Below are positions 9,964 through 17,810 of a stretch of 45,642 nucleotides of DNA, piece by piece. The DNA lies in the NCBI GenBank assembly GCA_009786575.1, contig WQRV01000003.1, forward strand, positions 1-45,642, read 5' to 3'. The notes under the pieces were generated by a model, which did not search any database, was not told the DNA's origin, and worked only from the letters and a program-made list of their open reading frames with translations. The stretch's first letter is position 1. Each line of letters opens with the position of its first letter. The position numbers were made by a program, and so were the translations under genes. Origin of the DNA: Chitinispirillia bacterium. Lineage in GTDB: Bacteria > Fibrobacterota > Chitinivibrionia > Chitinivibrionales > Chitinispirillaceae.

Positions 9964-11079
9964 TCACGGCAAAGTTGACGCGAGCGATAACGCCGCCTCA
10001 ACCGTATCATCCATATCCAAATATCTGTACGTCCCCAGCCGCCCGCCGAAAATTACTTTGGACAGGGATTTTGCGAGGGCGTGATATTTGTTGTATAGTG
10101 ATGTGTTGGCGTCGTCATTAACCGGATAATACGGCTCGCATCCGGGAGTATATTCCGCCGGGAACTCCTTGGTGATGACCGTTGACGGTTGGGTTCCGAA
10201 TTCAAAATGTTTGTGCTCGATGATTCTAGTATACGGCGTTTCGGAATCGGTATAGTTGATGACCGCGTTGCCTTGATAGTTTGGGATGGCGAGGGATTCG
10301 TGTTCGAAGCGTAAGGTACGGTATGCGAGTTTTCCGAATCGGCAGCCGAAGAATTCGTCGATCATCCCGGTAAAGATAATTTTGTCGGCGCAGTTATCAA
10401 GCGCGTCTTTGTCAGTGAAATAATCACAATTCAGGCGGACTTCCGTGCCGGCGAGCATTTTATCAATCATCCTGGTATACCCGCCGGCAGGGATGCCCTG
10501 ATATCTGTCATCGTAGTAATTATTATCATAGATAAAGCGGACAGGGATCCTCTTGATGATTGATGCCGGGAGGTCAACACAACTGCGCCCCCACTGTTTT
10601 TCGGTGTATCCCTTGATCAGCAGTTCATAAATATCCCGCCCGACGAGCGATACCGCCTGTTCTTCGAGATTTTGCGGGGTAGCGGTGATTTCCTGAGATT
10701 GTTCGGCGATACGTTCTCTGGCTTGTGATGGGGTGACGACACCGGGCCATATCCTGCAAAACGTATTCATGTTAAACGGCAGGTTGTAGAGGCGGCCGTT
10801 GAAATTGGCGATGGGGGAGTTAATGTATTTGTTGAAGTCAGCGAATTTATTGACGAAGCTCCACACGTCACGGTTATCGGTATGAAAGATATGTGCGCCG
10901 TAGGTGTGGATATTAATCCCGTCCTGTTCTCCTGTAAAGCAATTCCCGGCGATATGATTTCTCCGGTCAATAATCAGGCACCGCTTCCCGCGCCCTGTCA
11001 GCACATTGGCAGCGGTTGCGGAGAAGAACCCCGCGCCAACAAAGAGATAATCGTAATCAGCACCGCTTCGCGTACTCAT
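9964..11079 (-). CDS. glf: UDP-galactopyranose mutase
   Basis: YLFVGAGFFSATAANVLTGRGKRCLIIDRRNHIAGNCFT...HIFHTDNRDVWSFVNKF...EKQWG...RIPVRFIYDNNYYDDRYQGIPAGGYTRM. Confidence 0.95.
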   Translation of the reverse strand: MSTRSGADYDYLFVGAGFFSATAANVLTGRGKRCLIIDRRNHIAGNCFTGEQDGINIHTYGAHIFHTDNRDVWSFVNKFADFNKYINSPIANFNGRLYNLPFNMNTFCRIWPGVVTPSQARERIAEQSQEITATPQNLEEQAVSLVGRDIYELLIKGYTEKQWGRSCVDLPASIIKRIPVRFIYDNNYYDDRYQGIPAGGYTRMIDKMLAGTEVRLNCDYFTDKDALDNCADKIIFTGMIDEFFGCRFGKLAYRTLRFEHESLAIPNYQGNAVINYTDSETPYTRIIEHKHFEFGTQPSTVITKEFPAEYTPGCEPYYPVNDDANTSLYNKYHALAKSLSKVIFGGRLGTYRYLDMDDTVEAALSLASTLP

Positions 11080-11722
11080 AGGCCTTATTTATCGCCGTGC
11101 GGTTCTTCTCTATCATCGCGCCCATCTTTTCGAACTTGCTTTTCACAGCCTCGTCAAGCGCGGCTGACGTTCCCGATGCCACAATCTTCGTTTTTCCGCT
11201 GAACCGCTCCTCGACCGCTGTCATCACGGCATTCAGGTCAACAAGCGTGTCGTCAAGCCCGCAGAGGGCGCCGAGCATCGTCATGTTCATCGACAGATCG
11301 GAGCCGGTAAATTCAACGGATAACTTTGTTGCAGGCACGTAGACTACTTTTGCTTTGATATTGTCAAGAACCGCCTTGTCCCTGTCATGAATGACAGGGT
11401 CGGCGGAGTTGACGAGGATCAGCCCGCCATCCTTAAGCCCGGCGTGAAAAGGCAGCGTGTGCGATTTGCCTATCGTTATCACCTGCGGATCGAATACCAT
11501 AACGATGTTCGGGTACATTACCTCGCCGCGGTCGTAGATTTTTTCGGATGATATCCGCACGTAGCTTTCGGTTGGCGCGAGACGCTTTTCCGCGCCGAAG
11601 AACGGGTTGACGACAGCGTACTTACCCGTGGCCACAACGGCGGTGCCGAGGATGTGGGCGGCGGTGACTACGCCCTGTCCGCCGAGGCCGGCCATCCTTA
11701 TGTCAAGATTCGATCTTTTCAT
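11057..11722 (-). CDS. 2-oxoacid:ferredoxin oxidoreductase, gamma subunit
   Basis: IRMAGLGGQGVVTAAHILGTAVV...VNPFFGAEKR. Confidence 0.85.
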   Translation of the reverse strand: MKRSNLDIRMAGLGGQGVVTAAHILGTAVVATGKYAVVNPFFGAEKRLAPTESYVRISSEKIYDRGEVMYPNIVMVFDPQVITIGKSHTLPFHAGLKDGGLILVNSADPVIHDRDKAVLDNIKAKVVYVPATKLSVEFTGSDLSMNMTMLGALCGLDDTLVDLNAVMTAVEERFSGKTKIVASGTSAALDEAVKSKFEKMGAMIEKNRTAINKAYEYAKRC

Positions 11723-11725
11723 GGT

Positions 11726-12592
11726 CTATTTAGCCTCCTTTAATTCACCGATACGGCTAAGATACGCGGATGCCTCTTCCGTCATGTACTCTTCGTATTG
11801 ATAATAGGTTTTCTCAACGTCTTTAGCGGCTTCCAGCGTCTTGCCGGGAGAGAATTTCAGGTTCGTCGGGCACGGTGTGTAGACCTGTACGTACGTCGGC
11901 CCTACCTCACGCGCTATCAACACCGCCCGTCTGACCGCCGTCCCGAATTTCTTTGGGCTTGCGACAGTCGTCCTCACTGCGTATGCGCAGCCGGCAACTT
12001 TTGCCATCTCGAACACCGGGATCTTCGGGAACTTCTTGCCGGTCGGGGCCATGTTGAGAACCTTGCCCTCAACCGTCATGCCGCTCTCCTGCCCGCCCGT
12101 GTTGCCGTATACCTCGTTGTCGAGCATCACCGTGGCTATGTTTTCTCCGCGGAACCACGAGTGCAGCGTGTAGTCCAAGCCTATGTCCGCCACGCCGCCG
12201 TCGCCAACCATCACAAGCACATCCTTAACTTTGCCGGGATGACGGATTTTCAGCATCCTCTTAAGCCCGGTGGCTACAGAGTTTTGATTGCCGAATGCGG
12301 TGCAGGAGTAGCACAGCGCCGATTGCGTCAGCGCAAAGTAGGCGCAGCCGGGGGTGCCGATGATTATAGTGTTTTCGGGCGACGGCAAACTCGCAAGGCC
12401 AAGCCTGATCCCCAGCGACACCCCGCATCCGGCGCAGTGCGGGTGCGGCTCGGTGATCTCCCGAAAACTCCCCAGGTCGTCAACAGTACCGGGCGCTGAT
12501 CTGTTATAAGGGCCGTTGGCGACGAGGTCCTTATAGCCGGGGGTCAGCACATCCTCAAACTCTTTTGTTGGCGTTATGATATTTTTTGACAT
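11726..12592 (-). CDS. 2-oxoacid:ferredoxin oxidoreductase, beta (TPP-binding) subunit
   Basis: HPHCAGCGVSLGIRL...GDGGVADIGLDYTLHSWFRGENIATVMLDNEVYGNTGGQESGMT. Confidence 0.9.
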   Translation of the reverse strand: MSKNIITPTKEFEDVLTPGYKDLVANGPYNRSAPGTVDDLGSFREITEPHPHCAGCGVSLGIRLGLASLPSPENTIIIGTPGCAYFALTQSALCYSCTAFGNQNSVATGLKRMLKIRHPGKVKDVLVMVGDGGVADIGLDYTLHSWFRGENIATVMLDNEVYGNTGGQESGMTVEGKVLNMAPTGKKFPKIPVFEMAKVAGCAYAVRTTVASPKKFGTAVRRAVLIAREVGPTYVQVYTPCPTNLKFSPGKTLEAAKDVEKTYYQYEEYMTEEASAYLSRIGELKEAK

Positions 12593-12595
12593 GGA

Positions 12596-13780
12596 TTACC
12601 TCGCAGCCTTTTTGATAACGTCAATAATAACCTCGCCCGGCAGCGACATACCGCCAAACACCCTTGGGCCCGCGATTACGCGGCTGTTATTGTCAATTGT
12701 CCCCATAACTTCCCGCGCGAGCCAGCCGCCGGCGTTGAACTCGGGGATGACGATAGCCGACGCGCGGGCAGTGGCCTGCGCTATTTCGGCTGCGGGGAAC
12801 GGGCGGATGGATTTTACCTTTATGAGCCCTGCCGTTATCCCGTCCCGCTCCGCCATCGTCCTTATCGCATCGCGGCTTTGGGATACCGCGATGCCCGAGG
12901 CGATTATCATTATATCTGCGCCGGGATTTTCGACTTCTATCAGGCCGCCCATATATTTGTTGATATGCTTGCGCGCGCGCTCCGCGGCGGCCAGAACCTC
13001 CTGATGCCAGCTCGCGCTCGCGGCGTACGACACGAAGTTGCACTTGTTAAGCAGCGGGTCCCTCACCATCTGCATCGGCGCGTGCTCCATGTCGAACGGA
13101 GGTATCGGAGCGATATCCGGATTGTATTCGCCGAGTTTGATATTGTCGGGAGGCAGCATGATGACCTCGCGCGTGTGCGTGACGAAGAAACCGTCCGCGA
13201 AAACTCCAACCGGAAGGTGGACCTCTGACTGTTCGGCTATGGCGTACCCCGCCAGAATAAAATCAAAGAAGTCCTGCGAGTTCTCGGCGTGGAACATTAT
13301 CATCCCCGTGTCAAGCAGGAAAGCCATCTCGATATTTTCGGGCTGTATGGATGGCGGCAGCGCCACGCCCCTGCACATGAACGCGCAGACGATCGGCTGG
13401 CGCGAGCCCGCCCACACGGGGAACATCTCCATTGCCCGCAGCGTGCCGGGGCCGCTTGTCGCCGTGAACACGCGCCCGCCGCCAAGCGACGCCCCGTGAA
13501 CCGCCGCCATTACCGCAAACTCGTTCTCCGCGCGGTAGTAATCCTTTATGTAACCCTGCGCGAACAGATCTCCCGTCAGGTGCATGCTCTCGCTCTGCGG
13601 CGTGATCGGGTAGGCGATCGCCATATCGATCCCGGCGCGCCTGACGGCCTCGGCGACCGCCTCGCTGCCGGTCATGAAGGCTCGCTCCCGCGGGGCTTTT
13701 AAAAGCAGTTCTTCCGGGCTGACGGCTTTCTGGTTCGGCCCGGCGCTGGCTGCGGCATTGATATTTGCTGACATTGACAT
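12596..13780 (-). CDS. 2-oxoacid:ferredoxin oxidoreductase, alpha subunit
   Basis: MTGSEAVAEAVRRAGIDMAIAYPITPQSE...ATSGPGTL; start set at MSMSANINA (13780) so it does not overlap the upstream ferredoxin. Confidence 0.88.
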   Translation of the reverse strand: MSMSANINAAASAGPNQKAVSPEELLLKAPRERAFMTGSEAVAEAVRRAGIDMAIAYPITPQSESMHLTGDLFAQGYIKDYYRAENEFAVMAAVHGASLGGGRVFTATSGPGTLRAMEMFPVWAGSRQPIVCAFMCRGVALPPSIQPENIEMAFLLDTGMIMFHAENSQDFFDFILAGYAIAEQSEVHLPVGVFADGFFVTHTREVIMLPPDNIKLGEYNPDIAPIPPFDMEHAPMQMVRDPLLNKCNFVSYAASASWHQEVLAAAERARKHINKYMGGLIEVENPGADIMIIASGIAVSQSRDAIRTMAERDGITAGLIKVKSIRPFPAAEIAQATARASAIVIPEFNAGGWLAREVMGTIDNNSRVIAGPRVFGGMSLPGEVIIDVIKKAAR

Positions 13781-13784
13781 TATA

Positions 13785-13970
13785 TCAATCCTCTGAGTTG
13801 ATTGCTTTTTTGGGGCAGACGGCCGCGCACAGCAGGCACGCCTTGCAGAATATTTTGTTGATGACGACTTTTTTGCCGCCGTCCCCGCGCTTAATAACGT
13901 TCGGTTCGGGGCAGGCCTTAATGCAGATCCCGCAGCCGGTGCACGTTTCCTGATTGACAACTACCGCCAT
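13785..13970 (-). CDS. 2[4Fe-4S] ferredoxin subunit (delta) of the oxidoreductase
   Basis: CTGCGICIKACP and CKACLLCAAVCP motifs; start MAVVVNQETC at 13970. Confidence 0.9.
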   Translation of the reverse strand: MAVVVNQETCTGCGICIKACPEPNVIKRGDGGKKVVINKIFCKACLLCAAVCPKKAINSED

Positions 13971-13971
13971 C

Positions 13972-14553
13972 TTATACCCCCCCTTTTGAGATCGATTTGA
14001 CCTTTGCGGTAATGGCGCCGATCTTCGCCGCGTCCACATCCCTGAGCGATATCATAGCCTCGTCCGACGCCGCGTAATCGCTCAGGCAAATCGTATAGCA
14101 GCCTGTCCCAGCGCGAATCATCCTCAATGCAAAGTTGGCATAGTGAGAATGCACGCCGACGAATACGCACACGTCTATACCGTTATGCTGGATCGTAATG
14201 TTAGGATGGTTGACGCTGATCTCTATTTCCGGGTTGATCCGCGGGCTTTTGGCCCGGTAGTCGGGCATGGGGTAGATTTTCGCCCCGCACGCTGCGGCGA
14301 GCTCTCTCACGGCGGCCGCTTTGGGCCCGGCGCCCCCGTTCCACTGCCACATCAAAAGCGGCCCCGGGCAGACCGCCGGCCTCTTTGCGGAGGCGAGCTT
14401 CTCCGCAATCATCCCCAAAGCGTCATTTTCGGGGATGATGCCGCCCTCAACGAACGCGCCGCCCTCATCCGGCAGCACGACGCCCATAAGCGCCGCCGTA
14501 ACGGGCACAAACCCCTCCGGGCCGGGCAGGATCCTGTATTTTTCCGAAATCAT
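13972..14553 (-). CDS. Accessory protein of the oxidoreductase operon; resembles proteins annotated as CO dehydrogenase beta-subunit family / TPP-enzyme middle-domain-like
   Basis: First gene of the operon, tightly coupled to ferredoxin; PGPLLMWQWN, VFVGVHSHYANFALRMIRAGTGCYTICLSDYAA; family recalled, not searched; start MISEKYR chosen for its G-rich SD. Confidence 0.5.
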   Translation of the reverse strand: MISEKYRILPGPEGFVPVTAALMGVVLPDEGGAFVEGGIIPENDALGMIAEKLASAKRPAVCPGPLLMWQWNGGAGPKAAAVRELAAACGAKIYPMPDYRAKSPRINPEIEISVNHPNITIQHNGIDVCVFVGVHSHYANFALRMIRAGTGCYTICLSDYAASDEAMISLRDVDAAKIGAITAKVKSISKGGV

Positions 14554-14649
14554 CAAAATATCCCCCGTTATAGATTGTCCATAAATATACAAAATGCCGC
14601 CTGATAATTTTGGGATTTTTTAAATCTGAAAAAAAACTTATAAATAATC

Positions 14650-14678
14650 TTGACTCCATCACTAAAATATACTATATT
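14650..14678 (+). promoter_or_regulatory. Candidate promoter TTGACT-N17-TATATT upstream of the lipoprotein
   Basis: Boxes and 17-nt spacing read directly. Confidence 0.6.
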
Positions 14679-14698
14679 AATATCAACAATCCCGCGGC

Positions 14699-14723
14699 GC
14701 GGCGTACTGTTCTGGTACGCCGC
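14699..14723 (+). promoter_or_regulatory. Perfect 9-bp hairpin GCGGCGTAC-TGTTCTG-GTACGCCGC near the predicted 5' end of the lipoprotein transcript
   Basis: Inverted repeat read directly, about 20 nt downstream of the predicted -10. Confidence 0.6.
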
Positions 14724-14860
14724 TCTCGTTGTACAATTTTCAGGTTCTTCTCTTACATCTCTATAGTTACTCCGTAAACGGCAGTTTCCGCTGCCCGCAG
14801 TGCCCTTGTTTTACCCAAATTATTTAACCAAAACCTTTAATCCCCAAACAGGAGGAGAAG

Positions 14861-16387
14861 ATGAAGTTATTGTACGGATTGTTTTTTGTTGCCGCGGCCC
14901 TTGTGTCCGTGGCCGCCCTAAGCCTTTCCGGCGGATGTGCTGAGGTACCGGGCGACAGGATGCCGGATCCTGTCGTTGATACGGTTGTCGTAGTTGATAC
15001 GTTAGTGTTTGACGACACGGTCGTGGTTTGCCGGACGGCCGTCATCGGCGGCAGCGCGGCGCCGTCAGTCTGTGATACGGTCGTCCTCGGCGATATCGAG
15101 GTCCCGTTTATCGTTACGCGGGTCGATGAATCGGTCAACAGCTACTGCCTGTACCCGATAACGTTCACGGCGTTCCCGGCAGCGGAGGATTTGCGGCATA
15201 TTGAGGCGGTATACCTGGACTTGGATCTGGCGGCGGAGGGGACGGAACCCGTGGAACTGGTGCCGCCTACCTGGTCGGCGGTGTTCAGCTACGCCGATAC
15301 CGGGGGGCATATTGCGCGGATGCGGGTCGTGATGCATGGGAGCGAATTCGTGCTTACGGAGGAGTTTGAGGTACGGACGGCGGTGCGGTTCGACATTCCG
15401 CCGGTCAGCATATCGGTGGAAGACACGGGCTCGTTTCATACCTTCAGGGCGGGCGGATACAGGCATCGTGATGCCTGTTGGGTGTGGGACTTGACTAATA
15501 TAGGAGGTAGAGTTATAAAAACATTTACGGACACGGTATCGGCATTTGTCCGTGGTGAGCATGATACCGCGGTTACCGTTTACCAGGAGGACAGTTCGGG
15601 CCGGCGGACGCCGGGTGTGGATGTCGGATTTAAGTCGGTTATAGGCACGATGTACTCCGTTACGGTGGAGGTTGGGGGGGCCGGCGCGGCGGATATATCG
15701 CCGAGGAGGGAGTTTTTGGTGCCTTACAGGGGCGAGGTGTCGGTTACGGTGCGGGCGCTTGTGAACACCAAGATTGCCTCCGTGTCGGTCAACGGGGCGC
15801 CGCGGTACGTATTTGACGGCCTTTTGGTGCGCGATACGGCGCTTACATTTGCGGGGATCACTTCCAACACCCGCATATTGGTGTCGTTGGCGGAGATCGA
15901 CACCGTCATGCCGGATGTGAAGATAGTCTGGCCGGTGATCGGTACGGGGGACAGGTCGGTAGTGCCTGGGATCTGCCTCGGCGGCGTGTTTGCCTACAGG
16001 CTCAACAAGCGGATGGCGTCCGGGGTTGCCAGGTGGTTGGACCTTGACAACATCTACAATGCGGACAAGGACTCTCTGCGGAGCGTGAGGATTCCGGGGG
16101 ATATATTCGATGCTCCCCATAATCTTGCCGAATTGATAACCAAGGCCCCCGTTATCTACGAGTCGCCGAAGCAGTATCTGGAGGAGGGGCTCCAAAGGTT
16201 TAACTTCGAGATCAGCCCTGTGGCGGCCAAGCGGTATACTCATGGAGCCGGCCGCCTCTACAGGCTGGAACTGCAGTTCGCCGATTCTCTGGGGAATTTG
16301 TCCGCCGTGGAGAGCCGGATAGTGAATACAAGGGCTGACGGCCGTTCCTGTGAAGATGCTATAAATGAGTGGCTGAGGGCCGAATAA
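14861..16387 (+). CDS. Secreted lipoprotein with Asp-Thr-Val-rich linker; function unknown
   Basis: Signal peptide with lipobox LSGGC, AGGAGG SD, DTVVVVDTLVFDDTVVV linker. Confidence 0.75.
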   Translation: MKLLYGLFFVAAALVSVAALSLSGGCAEVPGDRMPDPVVDTVVVVDTLVFDDTVVVCRTAVIGGSAAPSVCDTVVLGDIEVPFIVTRVDESVNSYCLYPITFTAFPAAEDLRHIEAVYLDLDLAAEGTEPVELVPPTWSAVFSYADTGGHIARMRVVMHGSEFVLTEEFEVRTAVRFDIPPVSISVEDTGSFHTFRAGGYRHRDACWVWDLTNIGGRVIKTFTDTVSAFVRGEHDTAVTVYQEDSSGRRTPGVDVGFKSVIGTMYSVTVEVGGAGAADISPRREFLVPYRGEVSVTVRALVNTKIASVSVNGAPRYVFDGLLVRDTALTFAGITSNTRILVSLAEIDTVMPDVKIVWPVIGTGDRSVVPGICLGGVFAYRLNKRMASGVARWLDLDNIYNADKDSLRSVRIPGDIFDAPHNLAELITKAPVIYESPKQYLEEGLQRFNFEISPVAAKRYTHGAGRLYRLELQFADSLGNLSAVESRIVNTRADGRSCEDAINEWLRAE

Positions 16388-16436
16388 AAATAATTTTACA
16401 GTTGCGCGGCGTTATTGCCGTATATTATATTGTGTT

Positions 16437-16463
16437 GACGCCTGGTGCGGGTGTACCGGCGTC
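16437..16463 (+). promoter_or_regulatory. Inverted repeat GACGCC-T-GGT...ACC-GGCGTC upstream of the clpP-like gene
   Basis: 6 bp + 3 bp stem with one bulged T; lies after candidate TTGCGC-N18-TATATT (16402-16431). Confidence 0.5.
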
Positions 16464-16496
16464 GGCACATATAATATAGAATATAGGGACGTACAG

Positions 16497-17081
16497 ATGG
16501 CCAAGGGCAAAGATACCGATTTTTTGGCGGGCATGAAGGCGGCGCTCGTGGGCTCCGAGATGGAGGAGCAGTTCCTCAAGCGCCGGGAGATCTTCCTTTG
16601 GGGTGAGGTGAGCGACCGCAGCGCCGAGGAGGTTGTGAAGAAGATACTCTTCCTCGACGGGGCTGGCGAGGGGGATATTACGATGTTCATCAACAGCCCG
16701 GGCGGCGTGATCTCCTCGGGGCTCGCGATCTACGATGCCATGTGCAGCGTGAAGAGCGATGTGGCTACAGTGGTGATGGGGCAGGCCGCAAGCATGGGCG
16801 CGGTGCTGCTGTGTGCGGGAGCCGCGGGCAAACGTGCCGCATGGCCGCACGCGCGGGTGCTAATCCACCAGCCGCTGATCTCCGGGAACATGTACGGCCC
16901 GGCCAGCGACATCCAGATCCAGGCCGAGGAGATGCTGCGCACGAGGGAAAATTTGAATAAAATCCTGGCGTCGCACACCGGCCAGACCCTCAAAAAGATA
17001 ACTGAGGATACCGACCGCGACTACTTTATGTCTGCCGAAGAGGCCAAAAAGTACGGTATTGTGGACAAAATAACCCAATAA
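16497..17081 (+). CDS. clpP: ClpP-family ATP-dependent protease proteolytic subunit
   Basis: FINSPGGVISSGLAIYDAM, GQAASMGAVLL (Ser), RVLIHQPL (His), DTDRDYFMSAEEAKKYGIVDKI (Asp). Confidence 0.92.
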   Translation: MAKGKDTDFLAGMKAALVGSEMEEQFLKRREIFLWGEVSDRSAEEVVKKILFLDGAGEGDITMFINSPGGVISSGLAIYDAMCSVKSDVATVVMGQAASMGAVLLCAGAAGKRAAWPHARVLIHQPLISGNMYGPASDIQIQAEEMLRTRENLNKILASHTGQTLKKITEDTDRDYFMSAEEAKKYGIVDKITQ

Positions 17082-17170
17082 GCCGTTTTTTTGGGGGATA
17101 ACGGCGGCACCGGGGCCCCCTGATCTACCGCTCCGGCAAAACATAATTCAAAAAAAAATAAAAAAATGTA

Positions 17171-17199
17171 TTGACACCGTCAATACCATATATTATTTT
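17171..17199 (+). promoter_or_regulatory. Candidate promoter TTGACA-N17-TATTTT for the tRNA cluster
   Basis: Boxes read directly, upstream of tRNA-Tyr. Confidence 0.6.
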
Positions 17200-17249
17200 T
17201 GATAAGTTTTCCCCCAAAATTTGGGTAAAACAGAAAAAAACAGTAATTT

Positions 17250-17332
17250 GGGTAGGTGCCCGAGTGGCTAAAGGGGATGGACTGTAAATCCATTGGCTCC
17301 GGCCTACGGTGGTTCGAAACCACCCCTGCCCA
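17250..17332 (+). tRNA. tRNA-Tyr (GTA)
   Basis: Acceptor GGGTAGG/CCTGCCC, long variable arm, anticodon loop CTGTAAA. Confidence 0.93.
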
Positions 17333-17372
17333 CTTTAAATATTGGTGTGCCGGACATATTTTGCGGAATTCG

Positions 17373-17445
17373 GCCGGTATAGCTCAGTTGATAGAGCTTC
17401 CGACTTGTAATCGGAGGGTCGGGGGTTTGAGTCCCTCTGCCGGCA
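17373..17445 (+). tRNA. tRNA-Thr (TGT)
   Basis: GCCGGTATAGCTCAGTTGATAGAGC, anticodon loop CTTGTAA, closing TGCCGGCA. Confidence 0.93.
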
Positions 17446-17465
17446 TTAAGGTTGTCGCGGTTTTT

Positions 17466-17538
17466 GCGGGTATAGCTCAATTGGTAGAGCTCCACCCTTC
17501 CAAGGTGGCTGTTGTGAGTTCGAGTCTCATTGCCCGCT
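17466..17538 (+). tRNA. tRNA-Gly (TCC)
   Basis: GCGGGTATAGCTCAATTGGTAGAGC, anticodon loop CTTCCAA, closing TGCCCGCT. Confidence 0.93.
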
Positions 17539-17552
17539 TGGACAGTGCAGTC

Positions 17553-17626
17553 GCCCAGGTAGCTCAGTAGGTAGAGCACATCCTTGGTAAGGATGAGGTT
17601 CACGGGTTCGAGCCCCGTCCTGGGCT
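17553..17626 (+). tRNA. tRNA-Thr (GGT)
   Basis: GCCCAGGTAGCTCAGTAGGTAGAGC, anticodon loop TTGGTAA, closing CCTGGGCT. Confidence 0.92.
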
Positions 17627-17707
17627 GTATTTTTGTGGTTTGGCGCGGATGTTTGGTAGCGGCGGCAGGTATCGCCGGACGGGGGGCAGATTTTTTTGGT
17701 TAAAAAT

Positions 17708-17736
17708 TTGACTTGATCCGTGCCATATACTATTTT
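17708..17736 (+). promoter_or_regulatory. Candidate tuf promoter TTGACT-N17-TATTTT
   Basis: Boxes read directly, about 75 nt upstream of the tuf start. Confidence 0.6.
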
Positions 17737-17810
17737 CCAAAGACTGTACCGAAAAGTGACTATGTCAATAAAAAATATAAACAATTCACCATATCTCCGG
17801 AGAGGTTTTC

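Noticed and set aside
12878-13702. Plus-strand ORFs opposite the oxidoreductase alpha gene
   Set aside because: Shadow frames; the minus-strand protein has clear family motifs.
15065-16243. 392-aa ORF antisense to the lipoprotein
   Set aside because: Arg/His/Pro-rich shadow frame with no SD or domain; the plus-strand ORF has an SD, signal peptide and lipobox.
17082-17120. GCCGTT...AACGGC and GGGGG...CCCCC after clpP as a definite terminator
   Set aside because: Competing pairings and no T-tract directly after the stem; left uncalled.
17256-17570. 104-aa ORF across the tRNA cluster
   Set aside because: Translates through three complete tRNA genes; artefact.
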